Below, piece by piece: positions 35,220 through 43,593 of a DNA stretch of 64,000 nt. Position numbers and translations under genes: made by a program. Under the pieces are notes generated by a model. The model had not been told where the DNA came from. It saw only the letters and a program-made list of their open reading frames with translations, and made no database searches. How positions within the stretch are numbered: the stretch's first letter is position 1; every line of letters begins with the position of its first letter. The DNA lies in contig CASFTV010000001.1 in assembly GCA_949297765.1 (NCBI GenBank), positions 124,001-188,000 of the forward strand, given 5' to 3'. Origin of the DNA: an uncultured bacterium (lineage in GTDB: Bacteria; Verrucomicrobiota; Lentisphaeria; Victivallales; UBA1829).

Positions 35220-35585
35220 ATGAAAAAACTGGCTGGTGTTCTTGCGTGTGCCGTCGCGCTGTTCTGCCTCTGCGGATGCGGGGAGAGCGTCGATGAAAAC
35301 AAGACCCCCGAACAGGTCAAAAGCGAGGTCGTCACGCTGAACAAGGAGCAGATTCAGGCGAAAATCGCCGCCTGCAACGCCTTTATCGAGAAAAAGACCA
35401 AGGAACTGAACGAGGTCCTCGCCAAAATCAAGGCGACTCCGCTCGACAAACTGCTCAGTGAAGATACCAAAAAACTCAACGCACAGGCTTCTGAGATCCG
35501 CAAGTCGATCGAAAAGGTTTCCGCTCAGGTGAAGGCCTACGCCGATGGCATTGCCGACAAAGCAAAGGAAAAAACCGGAAAATAA
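35220..35585 (+). CDS. small helical lipoprotein of unknown function
   Basis: A 121-residue protein starting with a lipoprotein signal (MKKLAGVLACAVALFCLCGC; lipid Cys in the LCGC box) and continuing as a Lys/Glu-rich sequence likely to form a coiled coil (KEQIQAKIAACNAFIEKKTKELNEVLAKI). ATG 35220 has AAGGAG upstream; the longer frame overlaps the aminotransferase and is not used. It could be an envelope-spacing or scaffold lipoprotein of Lpp type, but that is a guess from composition. A terminator follows. Confidence 0.82.
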   Translation: MKKLAGVLACAVALFCLCGCGESVDENKTPEQVKSEVVTLNKEQIQAKIAACNAFIEKKTKELNEVLAKIKATPLDKLLSEDTKKLNAQASEIRKSIEKVSAQVKAYADGIADKAKEKTGK

Positions 35586-35612
35586 TTTTCCGCTGATCTG
35601 AAGAACAGATTC

Positions 35613-35646
35613 GAAGACCGCTTTATCCGAACAGGAGGCGGTCTTC
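35613..35646 (+). terminator. terminator after the small lipoprotein gene
   Basis: GAAGACCGC (35613-35621) pairs with GCGGTCTTC (35638-35646), followed by ATTTTTATT. Confidence 0.8.
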
Positions 35647-35668
35647 ATTTTTATTCGGGGGAGAAAAA

Positions 35669-35699
35669 AACGGCGTCCGAGGGGAACACGGACGCCGTT
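35669..35699 (-). terminator. terminator after purM
   Basis: An 11-bp perfect stem AACGGCGTCCG (35669-35679 with 35689-35699); on the minus strand seven T residues overlap and follow the stem. Confidence 0.88.
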
Positions 35700-35725
35700 T
35701 GGTTTTGTCTGAACAGATCGGGAAA

Positions 35726-36784
35726 TCAGTCTTCGACCAGGGATTTCTTCGATCCTTTTGTGATCTCTCCGCAGAGGAAGGCTTTGTATCCGGCTTTTTT
35801 GCAGAGTGCGATTGCCTGTTTTGCCGCATCCGCCGGAACGAACCAGACCATTCCGACTCCCATGTTGAAAACCCGGAAGGCTTCGGAATCGTCGATATTT
35901 CCCGCTTCGGTAATCAGGCGGAAGATCGGAGGCGGATTCTTGATGGTGGTCTTGTGGAAGACCGCGTTGACGTTTTTCGGCAGAATCCGGGGAACGTTGT
36001 CGACGAGTCCGCCGCCGGTGATGTGGGCGATTCCGTCGAGGGGCAGATCCGCGTCCATGGCGGCTTTGATTGCGGGCCAGTAGCAGGTATGCGGCTTGAG
36101 CAGCGCTTCACCGATGGTTTCATGGTTCAGCTCGGCCAGTTCGGTGTCGACATCGTAGCGGCAGGTGTGAAACAGCACTTGCCGGGCAAGACTGAAGCCG
36201 TTGGTATGCAGTCCGTTGGAGGGAAGGGCGATGGCGACATGGCCGGGTTTGATGTTTTTCCCGGTGATGAGTCTGTCCTTTTCCACGATTCCGTTGATGA
36301 CGCCGACGAGGTCGAAGTCGTTGCCGTACATTCCGGGCATTTCCGCGGTTTCCCCGCCGAGGACGGCGCAGCCGACCTTTTTGCAGGCGTCCGCGATACC
36401 GCCGAGGATCTCCTCATAGAGCGGGCTGCGGAGTTTCCCGATGCCGATGTAGTCGAGGAAGAAGACCGGTTCGGCTCCCTGGACACCGATGTCGTTGACG
36501 CAGTGGTTGACGATGTCGTGACCGACCGTGTCATATTTCTGCATCAGGGCGGCGACCATGAGTTTGGTTCCGACGCCGTCGATGCTGGAGACGAAAACGG
36601 GCTGTTTGTATTTGGTCAGGTCGATCTGAAACAGTCCGCCGAAACCGCCGATCGGAGCGAGCATTTCCGGCCGTTTCGTCGACGCGAGTTTCTTTTTTAC
36701 GCGTGTGAGCAGTTCCGTGGCGAGGTCGATGTCCACGCCGGCATCCTTGTAGGTCGAGATTTGCTTTGCTTTCTTCTGAGCCAT
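35726..36784 (-). CDS. purM: phosphoribosylformylglycinamidine cyclo-ligase (AIR synthetase)
   Basis: A 352-residue ATP-dependent enzyme closing the imidazole ring in purine synthesis. It has YKDAGVDID, SSIDGVGTKLMVA, HDIVNHCVNDIGVQGAEPVFFLDY, GCAVLGGETAEMPGMY, LPSNGLHTNGFSLAR and HITGGGLVDNVPR, all standard PurM signatures. GAGGT lies 6 bases before the ATG. It stands alone with its own terminator, divergent from uxaC. Confidence 0.97.
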   Translation of the reverse strand: MAQKKAKQISTYKDAGVDIDLATELLTRVKKKLASTKRPEMLAPIGGFGGLFQIDLTKYKQPVFVSSIDGVGTKLMVAALMQKYDTVGHDIVNHCVNDIGVQGAEPVFFLDYIGIGKLRSPLYEEILGGIADACKKVGCAVLGGETAEMPGMYGNDFDLVGVINGIVEKDRLITGKNIKPGHVAIALPSNGLHTNGFSLARQVLFHTCRYDVDTELAELNHETIGEALLKPHTCYWPAIKAAMDADLPLDGIAHITGGGLVDNVPRILPKNVNAVFHKTTIKNPPPIFRLITEAGNIDDSEAFRVFNMGVGMVWFVPADAAKQAIALCKKAGYKAFLCGEITKGSKKSLVED

Positions 36785-36960
36785 TTTTACCTCAAATAGT
36801 TTACGGTTTCGGTTTTCATAGCGGTAATATACATGCGTTTTCCCCAGATGAAAGCGGAAAAACGGGAAAATTCTGCCGCAGGCTGGATTTTTCCTGTTTT
36901 CAGATTATATTGTCTCCGTCAGCATAATGAAATCGACAATGAAAAACGAAAGGAGTTGTT

Positions 36961-38328
36961 ATGTCTTTTCTTGACGAAACGTATCTGCTGGAGAGCGACG
37001 AAGCCGTCTCCATCTACAACGCGGTGAAGGATCTTCCCGTGATCGACCCGCACAACCATGCCGATGTTGCGGAGATCGCCGCCAACGGAACCTATTCCGA
37101 TGCCTGGCAGGTGTTCGCCGCCACCGACCATTACGTCTGGGAGGTCATGCGCAAGCGCGGCGTGGAGGAAAAGAACATCACCGGTCCCGCGACTCCGAAG
37201 GAAAAATGGATGGAGCTGGCGCGCGTAATGCCGGAAATCGCAGGCAATCCGGTCTTCGAGTGGATTCACCTCGATCTGCGCAGACGTTTCGGCATCACGG
37301 AGGTCCTCTGTTCGGACAACGCGGAACGGATCTGGAACGAGGTCAACGCGAAACTCGCCACGGACGCTTTCCGTCCGCTCGCCCTCCTCAAGACGATGAA
37401 CGTGGAGGTCATGTGTTCCACCGACGATCCCGTCGATCTGCTGGAAAACCATGAAAAGGTCAATCAGAAGGCGGGCCGCACGCTGATCCGTCCGACCTGG
37501 CGACCGGACAAGGCTCTGCGGATCCACTATCCCGGATTTCGCGACTACATTGCCCGTCTCGGCAGCCGCTTCGGAACGCCCATTGATTCGGTTGCCGGAC
37601 TGGTCAAAGTCCTTCAGATGTCGCACGACTACTTCGCTGAAAAAGGCTGCCGCGCGAGCGATCACGATACGCCTCATCCGCTTCCCGGAAACGCCACGCT
37701 GGAGGAGGCCGAGGGCATTTTCCGACGCGCAATGGCCGGCGAGACCATGTCCCGTTCCGACATTGACACCTATCAGGACTATCTCACGCTTCAGGTTGCC
37801 GCAATGGACATGCGGGCGGGATGGGTTTATCAGATGCACATGGGGGTGGACCGCGACGTCCGCAAATCGCTGTTCGACGCGCTCGGAATGGACGTCGGCG
37901 GGGATGTTTCCGAATTCTTTATCGACATTGTCAAGCCGCTGTGCAGCTTCCTGAATCATTTTGACGACAAGCTGAAGATCGTTCTCTACTGTCTGGAGCC
38001 GTGCCATCAGGCATCTCTGACGGCGGTTGCCCGGGCATTCGGCAAGAACGTCCGTCTCGGATCCGCGTGGTGGCTCAACGACCAGCCCTACGGAATGTCC
38101 ACCCAGCTGGAATACATCGGCAATGTGGATGTGTACAGCTGCTTCGGCGGCATGGTTTCCGATTCCCGGAAGATTCTTTCCTATGCGTCGCGGTTCGAAA
38201 TGTTCCGCAGGACCCTGGCAAACGTTCTCGCCGGACTGGTCCGCAAAGGACGCATGCCGCAGGAGATCGCGGAACGGATCGCAGTCATGATGTGTTATAC
38301 GGAACCGAAAAAATTCTTCAACGTCTGA
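36961..38328 (+). CDS. uxaC: uronate (glucuronate) isomerase
   Basis: A 455-residue amidohydrolase-superfamily enzyme converting D-glucuronate to D-fructuronate, or galacturonate to tagaturonate. Features are DLPVIDPHNHADVAEIA with the metal HxH, FGITEVLCSDNAERIWNEVN, MCSTDDPVDLL and SAWWLNDQPYGMSTQLEYIG. AAAGGAG precedes the ATG. A uronate isomerase fits a host feeding on pectin or glucuronoxylan. Other hexuronate genes (uxuA, kdgK) are not seen here. nagB follows 21 bases later. Confidence 0.94.
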   Translation: MSFLDETYLLESDEAVSIYNAVKDLPVIDPHNHADVAEIAANGTYSDAWQVFAATDHYVWEVMRKRGVEEKNITGPATPKEKWMELARVMPEIAGNPVFEWIHLDLRRRFGITEVLCSDNAERIWNEVNAKLATDAFRPLALLKTMNVEVMCSTDDPVDLLENHEKVNQKAGRTLIRPTWRPDKALRIHYPGFRDYIARLGSRFGTPIDSVAGLVKVLQMSHDYFAEKGCRASDHDTPHPLPGNATLEEAEGIFRRAMAGETMSRSDIDTYQDYLTLQVAAMDMRAGWVYQMHMGVDRDVRKSLFDALGMDVGGDVSEFFIDIVKPLCSFLNHFDDKLKIVLYCLEPCHQASLTAVARAFGKNVRLGSAWWLNDQPYGMSTQLEYIGNVDVYSCFGGMVSDSRKILSYASRFEMFRRTLANVLAGLVRKGRMPQEIAERIAVMMCYTEPKKFFNV

Positions 38329-38349
38329 AATCAGGAAGGAGTCTCCATC

Positions 38350-39147
38350 ATGGAAGTCATCATTATGCCGGATGAACGGAAGGCGACGCTGCTTTCCGCC
38401 CGTCTGATCGCGGCCCAGATCCGCCGGAAACCCGATTCCACCCTCGGCCTCGCAACCGGACGGACCATGGAAAATCTGTACGGAGTTCTCGCGGAGATGC
38501 ACCGGAAAGGGGAGCTGGATTTCTCGCTCTGCCGCTCGTTCAATCTGGATGAATACATCGGTCTTCCGGAAAACGATCCGAATTCCTATCGTTCATACAT
38601 GAATCACCATCTGTTCTCGAAGGTGAACATGGATCTGCGCAACACGCACCTTCCGTGCGGGTGCGCGCCGGATCTTGCAAAGGAGTGCGAAGAGTACGAA
38701 AAACGCATTGCGGAATGCGGAGGAATTGATCTTCAGCTGCTCGGAATCGGGCGGAGCGGACACATCGGATTCAACGAGCCGCTCTCCTCTCTTGCGTCCC
38801 GTACGCGCGACAAGGCGCTGACGCCGACCACGATCCAGCAGAACGCCCCGCTCTTTCCCCGTCCGGAGGATATGCCGAAACGGGCACTCACAATGGGGGT
38901 CGGAACGATTCTGGAGGCAAAACGCATCCTGATGCTGGTGACGGGGGCGGAAAAGGCGGAGATTGTCGCCAAGGCCGTGGAGGGGCCGATCACCAGCATG
39001 GTGTCGGCGACCGCGCTTCAGCTCCATCCGAAATGCACGGTGATTGTCGATGAATCCGCGGCCGAGCATCTTCAGGGGAAGGAGTACTACCGCTGGATTT
39101 TCCGGAACGAGCCGGAATGGCAGGATTATCAGGATCTTCTGGACTGA
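38350..39147 (+). CDS. nagB: glucosamine-6-phosphate deaminase
   Basis: A 265-residue enzyme turning glucosamine-6-phosphate into fructose-6-phosphate and ammonia. It shows GLATGRTMENLY, FNLDEYIGLP (catalytic Asp), QLLGIGRSGHIGFNEP (His ring-opening site) and ALTMGVGTILEAKRILMLVTG. It shares the operon with uxaC, pairing amino-sugar with uronate use, as expected for glycosaminoglycan- or mucin-derived sugars. Confidence 0.95.
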   Translation: MEVIIMPDERKATLLSARLIAAQIRRKPDSTLGLATGRTMENLYGVLAEMHRKGELDFSLCRSFNLDEYIGLPENDPNSYRSYMNHHLFSKVNMDLRNTHLPCGCAPDLAKECEEYEKRIAECGGIDLQLLGIGRSGHIGFNEPLSSLASRTRDKALTPTTIQQNAPLFPRPEDMPKRALTMGVGTILEAKRILMLVTGAEKAEIVAKAVEGPITSMVSATALQLHPKCTVIVDESAAEHLQGKEYYRWIFRNEPEWQDYQDLLD

Positions 39148-39170
39148 CGGAACGGAGGTCCGGAGGGAAG

Positions 39171-39194
39171 GGGGACGGGAAATTTTCCGTCCCC
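39171..39194. terminator. hairpin between nagB and the ABC transporter genes
   Basis: GGGGACGG (39171-39178) pairs with CCGTCCCC (39187-39194), extended by A-T and one G-T pair. No T-run follows, so it may be partial or an mRNA-stabilising element. Confidence 0.45.
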
Positions 39195-39229
39195 GGTTTG
39201 AAACGATGGATTGAAATGAAGGAGTTTCC

Positions 39230-40006
39230 ATGTTGAGGCGTCTCTTTTATCTGCTGCTTTCCGTTGCGGCGCTTCTGTTTTCCGGCTGTTCCGACGGGGA
39301 GTCCGGAACGACGTTCACGGTCGGTTTCGACGCCGATTTCCCGCCCTATGGCTATGTGGAAAACGGCGTGAGCAAGGGATTCGATCTGGATCTCGCCCGG
39401 GAGGTCGCGAAGCGCAACGGCTGGAAAATCGTCCTGAAACCGATCAACTGGGATGCCAAGGATATGGAACTGAATTCCGGGTCCATCGACTGCATCTGGA
39501 ACGGTTTTTCGATCAACGGCCGGGAGAGTGCGTATGAGTGGTCCGAACCGTATGTGGACAATCGTCAGGTTGTGCTGGTCCGGAAGGGATCGCCGATCCG
39601 TTCGCTCGGAGACCTCGCCGGGAAAATCGTCGCGGTTCAGACCGATACCCCGGTCCAGAAGGCGCTGATGAAAGGCGGCGCAAAGGAGACGCTCGGCAAA
39701 ACCTTCAAACGCCTGATTATTTCTCCGAATTACAACAATGCCGTAATGGAGCTGGAGGCCGGATCGGTGGACGCCGTCGCTCTGGACAGCGGCGTCGCAC
39801 AGATGAAAACAGCCTCTTCCGACCGCTTTGTCCAGCTCGCGGAGCCGGTGATGACCGAGCAGTACGGGATCGGCTTCCGGAAGGGCAACATCGCTCTTCG
39901 CGACGCGGTTCAGAAAACGCTGAAGGAGATGGTCGCGGATGGAAGCGCCGCCCGGATCTCCGGCCGCTACTTCGAAGGACGCAATGTCCTGATTCTCAAA
40001 CCCTGA
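39230..40006 (+). CDS. amino acid ABC transporter substrate-binding lipoprotein
   Basis: A 258-residue family 3 solute-binding protein with a lipobox (LLFSGC, Cys20). The mature part begins FTVGFDADFPPYGYVENGVSKGFDLDLAREVAKRNG, the standard polar amino-acid-binding opening, and includes WSEPYVDNRQVVLV and DAVALDSGVAQ. It captures an amino acid, probably cystine or a polar one, for the permease and ATPase that follow. Confidence 0.92.
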   Translation: MLRRLFYLLLSVAALLFSGCSDGESGTTFTVGFDADFPPYGYVENGVSKGFDLDLAREVAKRNGWKIVLKPINWDAKDMELNSGSIDCIWNGFSINGRESAYEWSEPYVDNRQVVLVRKGSPIRSLGDLAGKIVAVQTDTPVQKALMKGGAKETLGKTFKRLIISPNYNNAVMELEAGSVDAVALDSGVAQMKTASSDRFVQLAEPVMTEQYGIGFRKGNIALRDAVQKTLKEMVADGSAARISGRYFEGRNVLILKP

Positions 40007-40019
40007 CGGGAGACGGTGA

Positions 40020-40670
40020 ATGGATTTCCGGATCATGCTGGCGGAACTTCTGGGCGGACTGTGGATTTCGGTGGAGATCTTTCTGCTGACACTTCTGTTC
40101 GCTCTTCCGCTCGGACTTCTGATTGCGTTCGGGCGGATGTCGAAGATCCGGATTGTGCGCTGGGCGGTGCAGGTCTACATCTCCGTCATGCGCGGGACGC
40201 CGCTGATGCTGCAGCTCCTGATGTGTTTTTTCGGACCGTATTATCTGTTCAACATCCCGCTTGCGGGCGGATACCGGTTTGTTGCGGTGATTCTTGCGTT
40301 CTCGCTGAATTACGCGGCCTATTTCGCGGAGATTTATCGAGCGGGAATGGAATCCATACCGACGGGGCAGTACGAGGCTGCGCGGGTCCTCGGATATTCT
40401 CCGGTGCAGACGTTCTGCCGGATCATTTTCCCCCAGGTGGTCAAGCGGATCATTCCGCCGATGACCAACGAGGTCATTACGCTGGTGAAGGATACTTCGC
40501 TGGCCTTTTCCCTTTCCGTGCTGGAGATGTTCACGATCGCAAAACAGATTTCCAGCGCGCATACCACGATGATTCCGTTTGTTGTTGCGGGAATCTTCTA
40601 TTATGTATTCAACTTTGTCGTTGCGGCCGGAATGGGCTGGCTCGAAAAACGGCTCGACTACTATCGCTGA
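40020..40670 (+). CDS. amino acid ABC transporter permease
   Basis: A 216-residue His/Glu/Gln-type permease with about five helices. It has the AFGRMSKIRIVRW and MRGTPLMLQL segments near the N-terminus and the EAA loop ARVLGYSPVQTFCRIIFPQVVKRIIPP that docks with the ATPase. It begins 13 bases after the binding-protein gene. Confidence 0.94.
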   Translation: MDFRIMLAELLGGLWISVEIFLLTLLFALPLGLLIAFGRMSKIRIVRWAVQVYISVMRGTPLMLQLLMCFFGPYYLFNIPLAGGYRFVAVILAFSLNYAAYFAEIYRAGMESIPTGQYEAARVLGYSPVQTFCRIIFPQVVKRIIPPMTNEVITLVKDTSLAFSLSVLEMFTIAKQISSAHTTMIPFVVAGIFYYVFNFVVAAGMGWLEKRLDYYR

Positions 40671-40683
40671 GGAGAATCGGAGA

Positions 40684-41439
40684 ATGGATGTCCTGACCAT
40701 ACGCAATCTTTCCAAATGCTTCGGTTCTCTCCCGGTGCTGAAGGATATTTCGTTTTCCGTCCGGAAAGGGGAGGTGGTTTCGATCATCGGACCGTCCGGT
40801 TCGGGGAAATCGACCCTTCTCCGCTGTGCAACGCTGCTTGAGACGATGGATGCCGGATCCATGTCCTACGGCGATCTGGAGATCGTGCGGGACGGCCGCT
40901 ATGCGGAAAAATCCCTTCTGAAGGCCGCCCGGAACCGCTTCGGACTCGTGTTTCAGAATTACAATCTTTTCCCTCATTACTCCGTTCTCAGGAACATTAC
41001 GGATGCGCCGGTCTGCGTGCAGAAGCGGCGGAAGGAGGAGGTCGTTGCGGAAGCGAAGGCTCTGCTGCGGAAAATCGGCCTGGAAGGACGCGAAAACGCC
41101 TATCCCTTTCAGCTTTCCGGCGGACAGCAGCAGCGGGTTTCGATTGTCCGCGCTCTCGCGATGAATCCGGAGATCCTCTTCTTCGACGAGCCGACATCCG
41201 CGCTTGATCCGGAGCTGACCGGCGAAATCCTGCGCGTCATCCGCCAGCTCGCCGAAGAGCGGATGACGATGGTGATCGTCACACACGAAATCAGCTTTGC
41301 AAGAAATGTTTCCGACCGGATCGTCTTCATGGCTGACGGCCTGATCGTCGAGGAAGGTCCTGCGAAAGAGCTGATCGACCATCCCCGCGAAGAGCGCACC
41401 CGCGCCTTCCTCGCCAACGCCACCTCCGGCACCATCTGA
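40684..41439 (+). CDS. amino acid ABC transporter ATPase
   Basis: A 251-residue GlnQ-type ATPase: Walker A GPSGSGKST, signature LSGGQQQR, Walker B ILFFDEPTSALDP and the His switch in VTHEISFA. ATG 40684 follows a GAGG/GGAG region, 13 bases after the permease stop; the longer frame overlaps the permease. Completes a three-gene importer. Confidence 0.95.
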   Translation: MDVLTIRNLSKCFGSLPVLKDISFSVRKGEVVSIIGPSGSGKSTLLRCATLLETMDAGSMSYGDLEIVRDGRYAEKSLLKAARNRFGLVFQNYNLFPHYSVLRNITDAPVCVQKRRKEEVVAEAKALLRKIGLEGRENAYPFQLSGGQQQRVSIVRALAMNPEILFFDEPTSALDPELTGEILRVIRQLAEERMTMVIVTHEISFARNVSDRIVFMADGLIVEEGPAKELIDHPREERTRAFLANATSGTI

Positions 41440-41475
41440 GATCCGTATTTCCTTTTTCTCGTATTTCAAAAGAAA

Positions 41476-41510
41476 AAGCGCACACATCCCGGGGCGGGAT
41501 CTGTGCGCTT
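41476..41510 (-). terminator. terminator of the NuoE/NuoF/GltD-like operon
   Basis: AAGCGCACA (41476-41484) pairs with TGTGCGCTT (41502-41510), with an inner ATCCC/GGGAT stem; on the minus strand TTTCTTTT follows. It lies in the convergent gap with the ABC transporter. Confidence 0.8.
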
Positions 41511-41540
41511 CTGCCGAAATGAACGCCGACGAACGGAGGA

Positions 41541-43577
41541 TCAGTCCTTGATCCTCCAGTCGAGTGCTCCGACCGGACACTCTTCGATACAGGCGCCGCA
41601 CTCTTTGCAGGAGAGCGGAAGGCCGGTATTGAACGCCGTTCCGACGACCGTTTTGAATCCCCGGTTCATCGGAGCAAGCAGATGCTTGTTGATGATCTCT
41701 CCGCAGACCTTCACGCAGGTGCCGCAGCGGACGCATTTCATGCGGTCGTAGATGATGACCGGATGACGGGTGTCCGGTGCTCCGTGCGGACGTTCCCCGG
41801 TGTACTTCTTCGGATCGCAGCCGAGGAGCGTTGCATATTTCTTGAGTTTGCAGTCGCTCTTGGCGGTGCAGCTGCATTCGATGCAGCGTTCGCCTTCCTT
41901 CATGATCTTTTCCGCAGGGATGGTCGGAGAGATCTCGGTGAAGGTGGTCTTGCGCTCTTCGAGAGGAATGAGCTCCGGTTTCACGCGTTCCGCTTCGGAG
42001 ACCTCGTGAAGATAGACCAGATCGTCCTTTTTCAGGCTGGACCAGTGTCCGCGGGAAACGTTGAACTCCGGTGCAGGGACATAGGCGCGTCCGTCAAGGA
42101 AAGCAAGAACGGCGTCGGCCGTCCGGTGCGCGGATGCGAGACTTTCAACAACCGTTTTCGGCCCCGTGACGCAGTCGCCCGCGGCGAAGACGTTGTCCGT
42201 TCCCGTGCAGAGCAGCGTTTCGGGGGAAACTTCCAGATCGCCCCGTTTGGTCGCCGCGACTCCCGCGGGAGCGACCGTCCGCTGACCGATCGCCGCGATC
42301 ACCGTATCGGCTTCCATTTCGAATTCCGATCCGGGCAGCGGTTCGGGTTTGCGGCGTCCGGAGGCGTCCGGTTCGCCGAGCACCATCTTCTGGCAGACCA
42401 GCGAAAGTTTTCCGTTCTCCTTGCGGTAAAGACGGACCGGAGCGGTGAGAAGCTGGAGCTTGGCGCCCTCTTCGACGGCTTCCTCGATTTCGACGGCCTC
42501 CGCCGGCATCTCATTGCGGGTTCTGCGGTAGACAATGGTCGCTTCTCCGCCGAGACGGATCGCGGTGCGGGTGCAGTCCATCGCGGTGTTGCCGCCGCCG
42601 ACGATCAGCGTTTTTCCCGGATTCGCGCAGCCGTTCCAGTTTTTCTCCGCGATGGCTCCGAGCCAGTCGATGCCCATTTCCGCGAGTTCGTCGCCTTCGA
42701 TGCGCATGGAGCTCGCCTTCCAGGAGCCGACCGCGAGGATCACGGCGTCATAGGAGGATTTGAGTTCGTCCAGAGAGAGGTTCTTTCCGAGTTCCCGTCC
42801 GCACTCCCAGGTGATCCCCATTTTCCTGAAGTGGTCGAGTTCCCGGCGGAGGATCGCCTTCGGAAGACGGAATTCGGGGATGCCGTAGCGGAGCATTCCG
42901 CCGGCTTCCGGCTGTTTGTCGAAAAGGACGCACTCCACGCCGGCAAGACGGAGATCGTAGGCCGCGGCGAATCCGGCGGGTCCCGCTCCGACGATGGCGA
43001 CCTTCTTGCCGTTGAGGGCGGGAAGATCTTCCATGTAGGAGTCGTAATGCAAATCCGCGGAAAGACGTTTGAAGTCGTTGATCGAGACCGGCTTGGAATC
43101 AATGTTTCTGCGGCAGTCCTTCTCGCAGAAGCGGGGGCAGACCCGTCCGACGGACATCGGGAGGGGAATGCGTTTCTTGATGATCTTCAGCGCGCCCAGG
43201 AAGTCGCCCTTCCGGCCCGCGCGGACATATTCTTCAACGGAGGCGTGTGCGGGACACGCCATGGTGCAGGGCGCTTCGCAGTCGCCGGTGTGTTCGGACA
43301 GAAGAAGATTCAGCGCGGTCCGGCGCATTTCCACAACCTCTTCGGAGGAGGCGTCGATCTGCTGTCCCTCCGTCGGGCAGGCGGAGCAGGAGGGGAGAAA
43401 ACGGCCCGTCTTGAGATCCTTCACCACGCAGACAAAGCAGGCGGTGGTGCGGGAGATCTTCTGATTGTAGCAGAGGGTCGGGATGTCCAGACCCATTCTT
43501 CTGGTTACGGAAAGAATCGTCTCTCCGGGCGCCGCGGTCTGCGGCTTCCCGTCGATGGTGAAATTGATGTCAGGCAT
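41541..43577 (-). CDS. GltD/NfnB-like flavin-FeS subunit, StnC-like
   Basis: A 678-residue fusion. Residues 1-90 form a NuoG-type [2Fe-2S] domain with exact C-x10-C-x2-C-x13-C spacing (Cys36, 47, 50, 64). Cysteines 100, 104, 108 and 147, 151, 155 precede a GltD/NfnB-type flavoprotein with FAD motif GAGPAG (197-202) and a later NAD(P)H fold VGGGNTAMDC. The last 120 residues hold three cysteine-rich clusters (CIECSCTAKSDC, CVRCGTCVKVC, CKECGACIEECP). There is no H-cluster motif, so it is not a hydrogenase. With the two upstream subunits it has the makeup of Sporomusa-type electron-bifurcating transhydrogenase. A simple NAD(P)H:ferredoxin oxidoreductase is the main alternative. Confidence 0.85.
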   Translation of the reverse strand: MPDINFTIDGKPQTAAPGETILSVTRRMGLDIPTLCYNQKISRTTACFVCVVKDLKTGRFLPSCSACPTEGQQIDASSEEVVEMRRTALNLLLSEHTGDCEAPCTMACPAHASVEEYVRAGRKGDFLGALKIIKKRIPLPMSVGRVCPRFCEKDCRRNIDSKPVSINDFKRLSADLHYDSYMEDLPALNGKKVAIVGAGPAGFAAAYDLRLAGVECVLFDKQPEAGGMLRYGIPEFRLPKAILRRELDHFRKMGITWECGRELGKNLSLDELKSSYDAVILAVGSWKASSMRIEGDELAEMGIDWLGAIAEKNWNGCANPGKTLIVGGGNTAMDCTRTAIRLGGEATIVYRRTRNEMPAEAVEIEEAVEEGAKLQLLTAPVRLYRKENGKLSLVCQKMVLGEPDASGRRKPEPLPGSEFEMEADTVIAAIGQRTVAPAGVAATKRGDLEVSPETLLCTGTDNVFAAGDCVTGPKTVVESLASAHRTADAVLAFLDGRAYVPAPEFNVSRGHWSSLKKDDLVYLHEVSEAERVKPELIPLEERKTTFTEISPTIPAEKIMKEGERCIECSCTAKSDCKLKKYATLLGCDPKKYTGERPHGAPDTRHPVIIYDRMKCVRCGTCVKVCGEIINKHLLAPMNRGFKTVVGTAFNTGLPLSCKECGACIEECPVGALDWRIKD

Positions 43578-43593
43578 TGTAAAAAGACTCCGG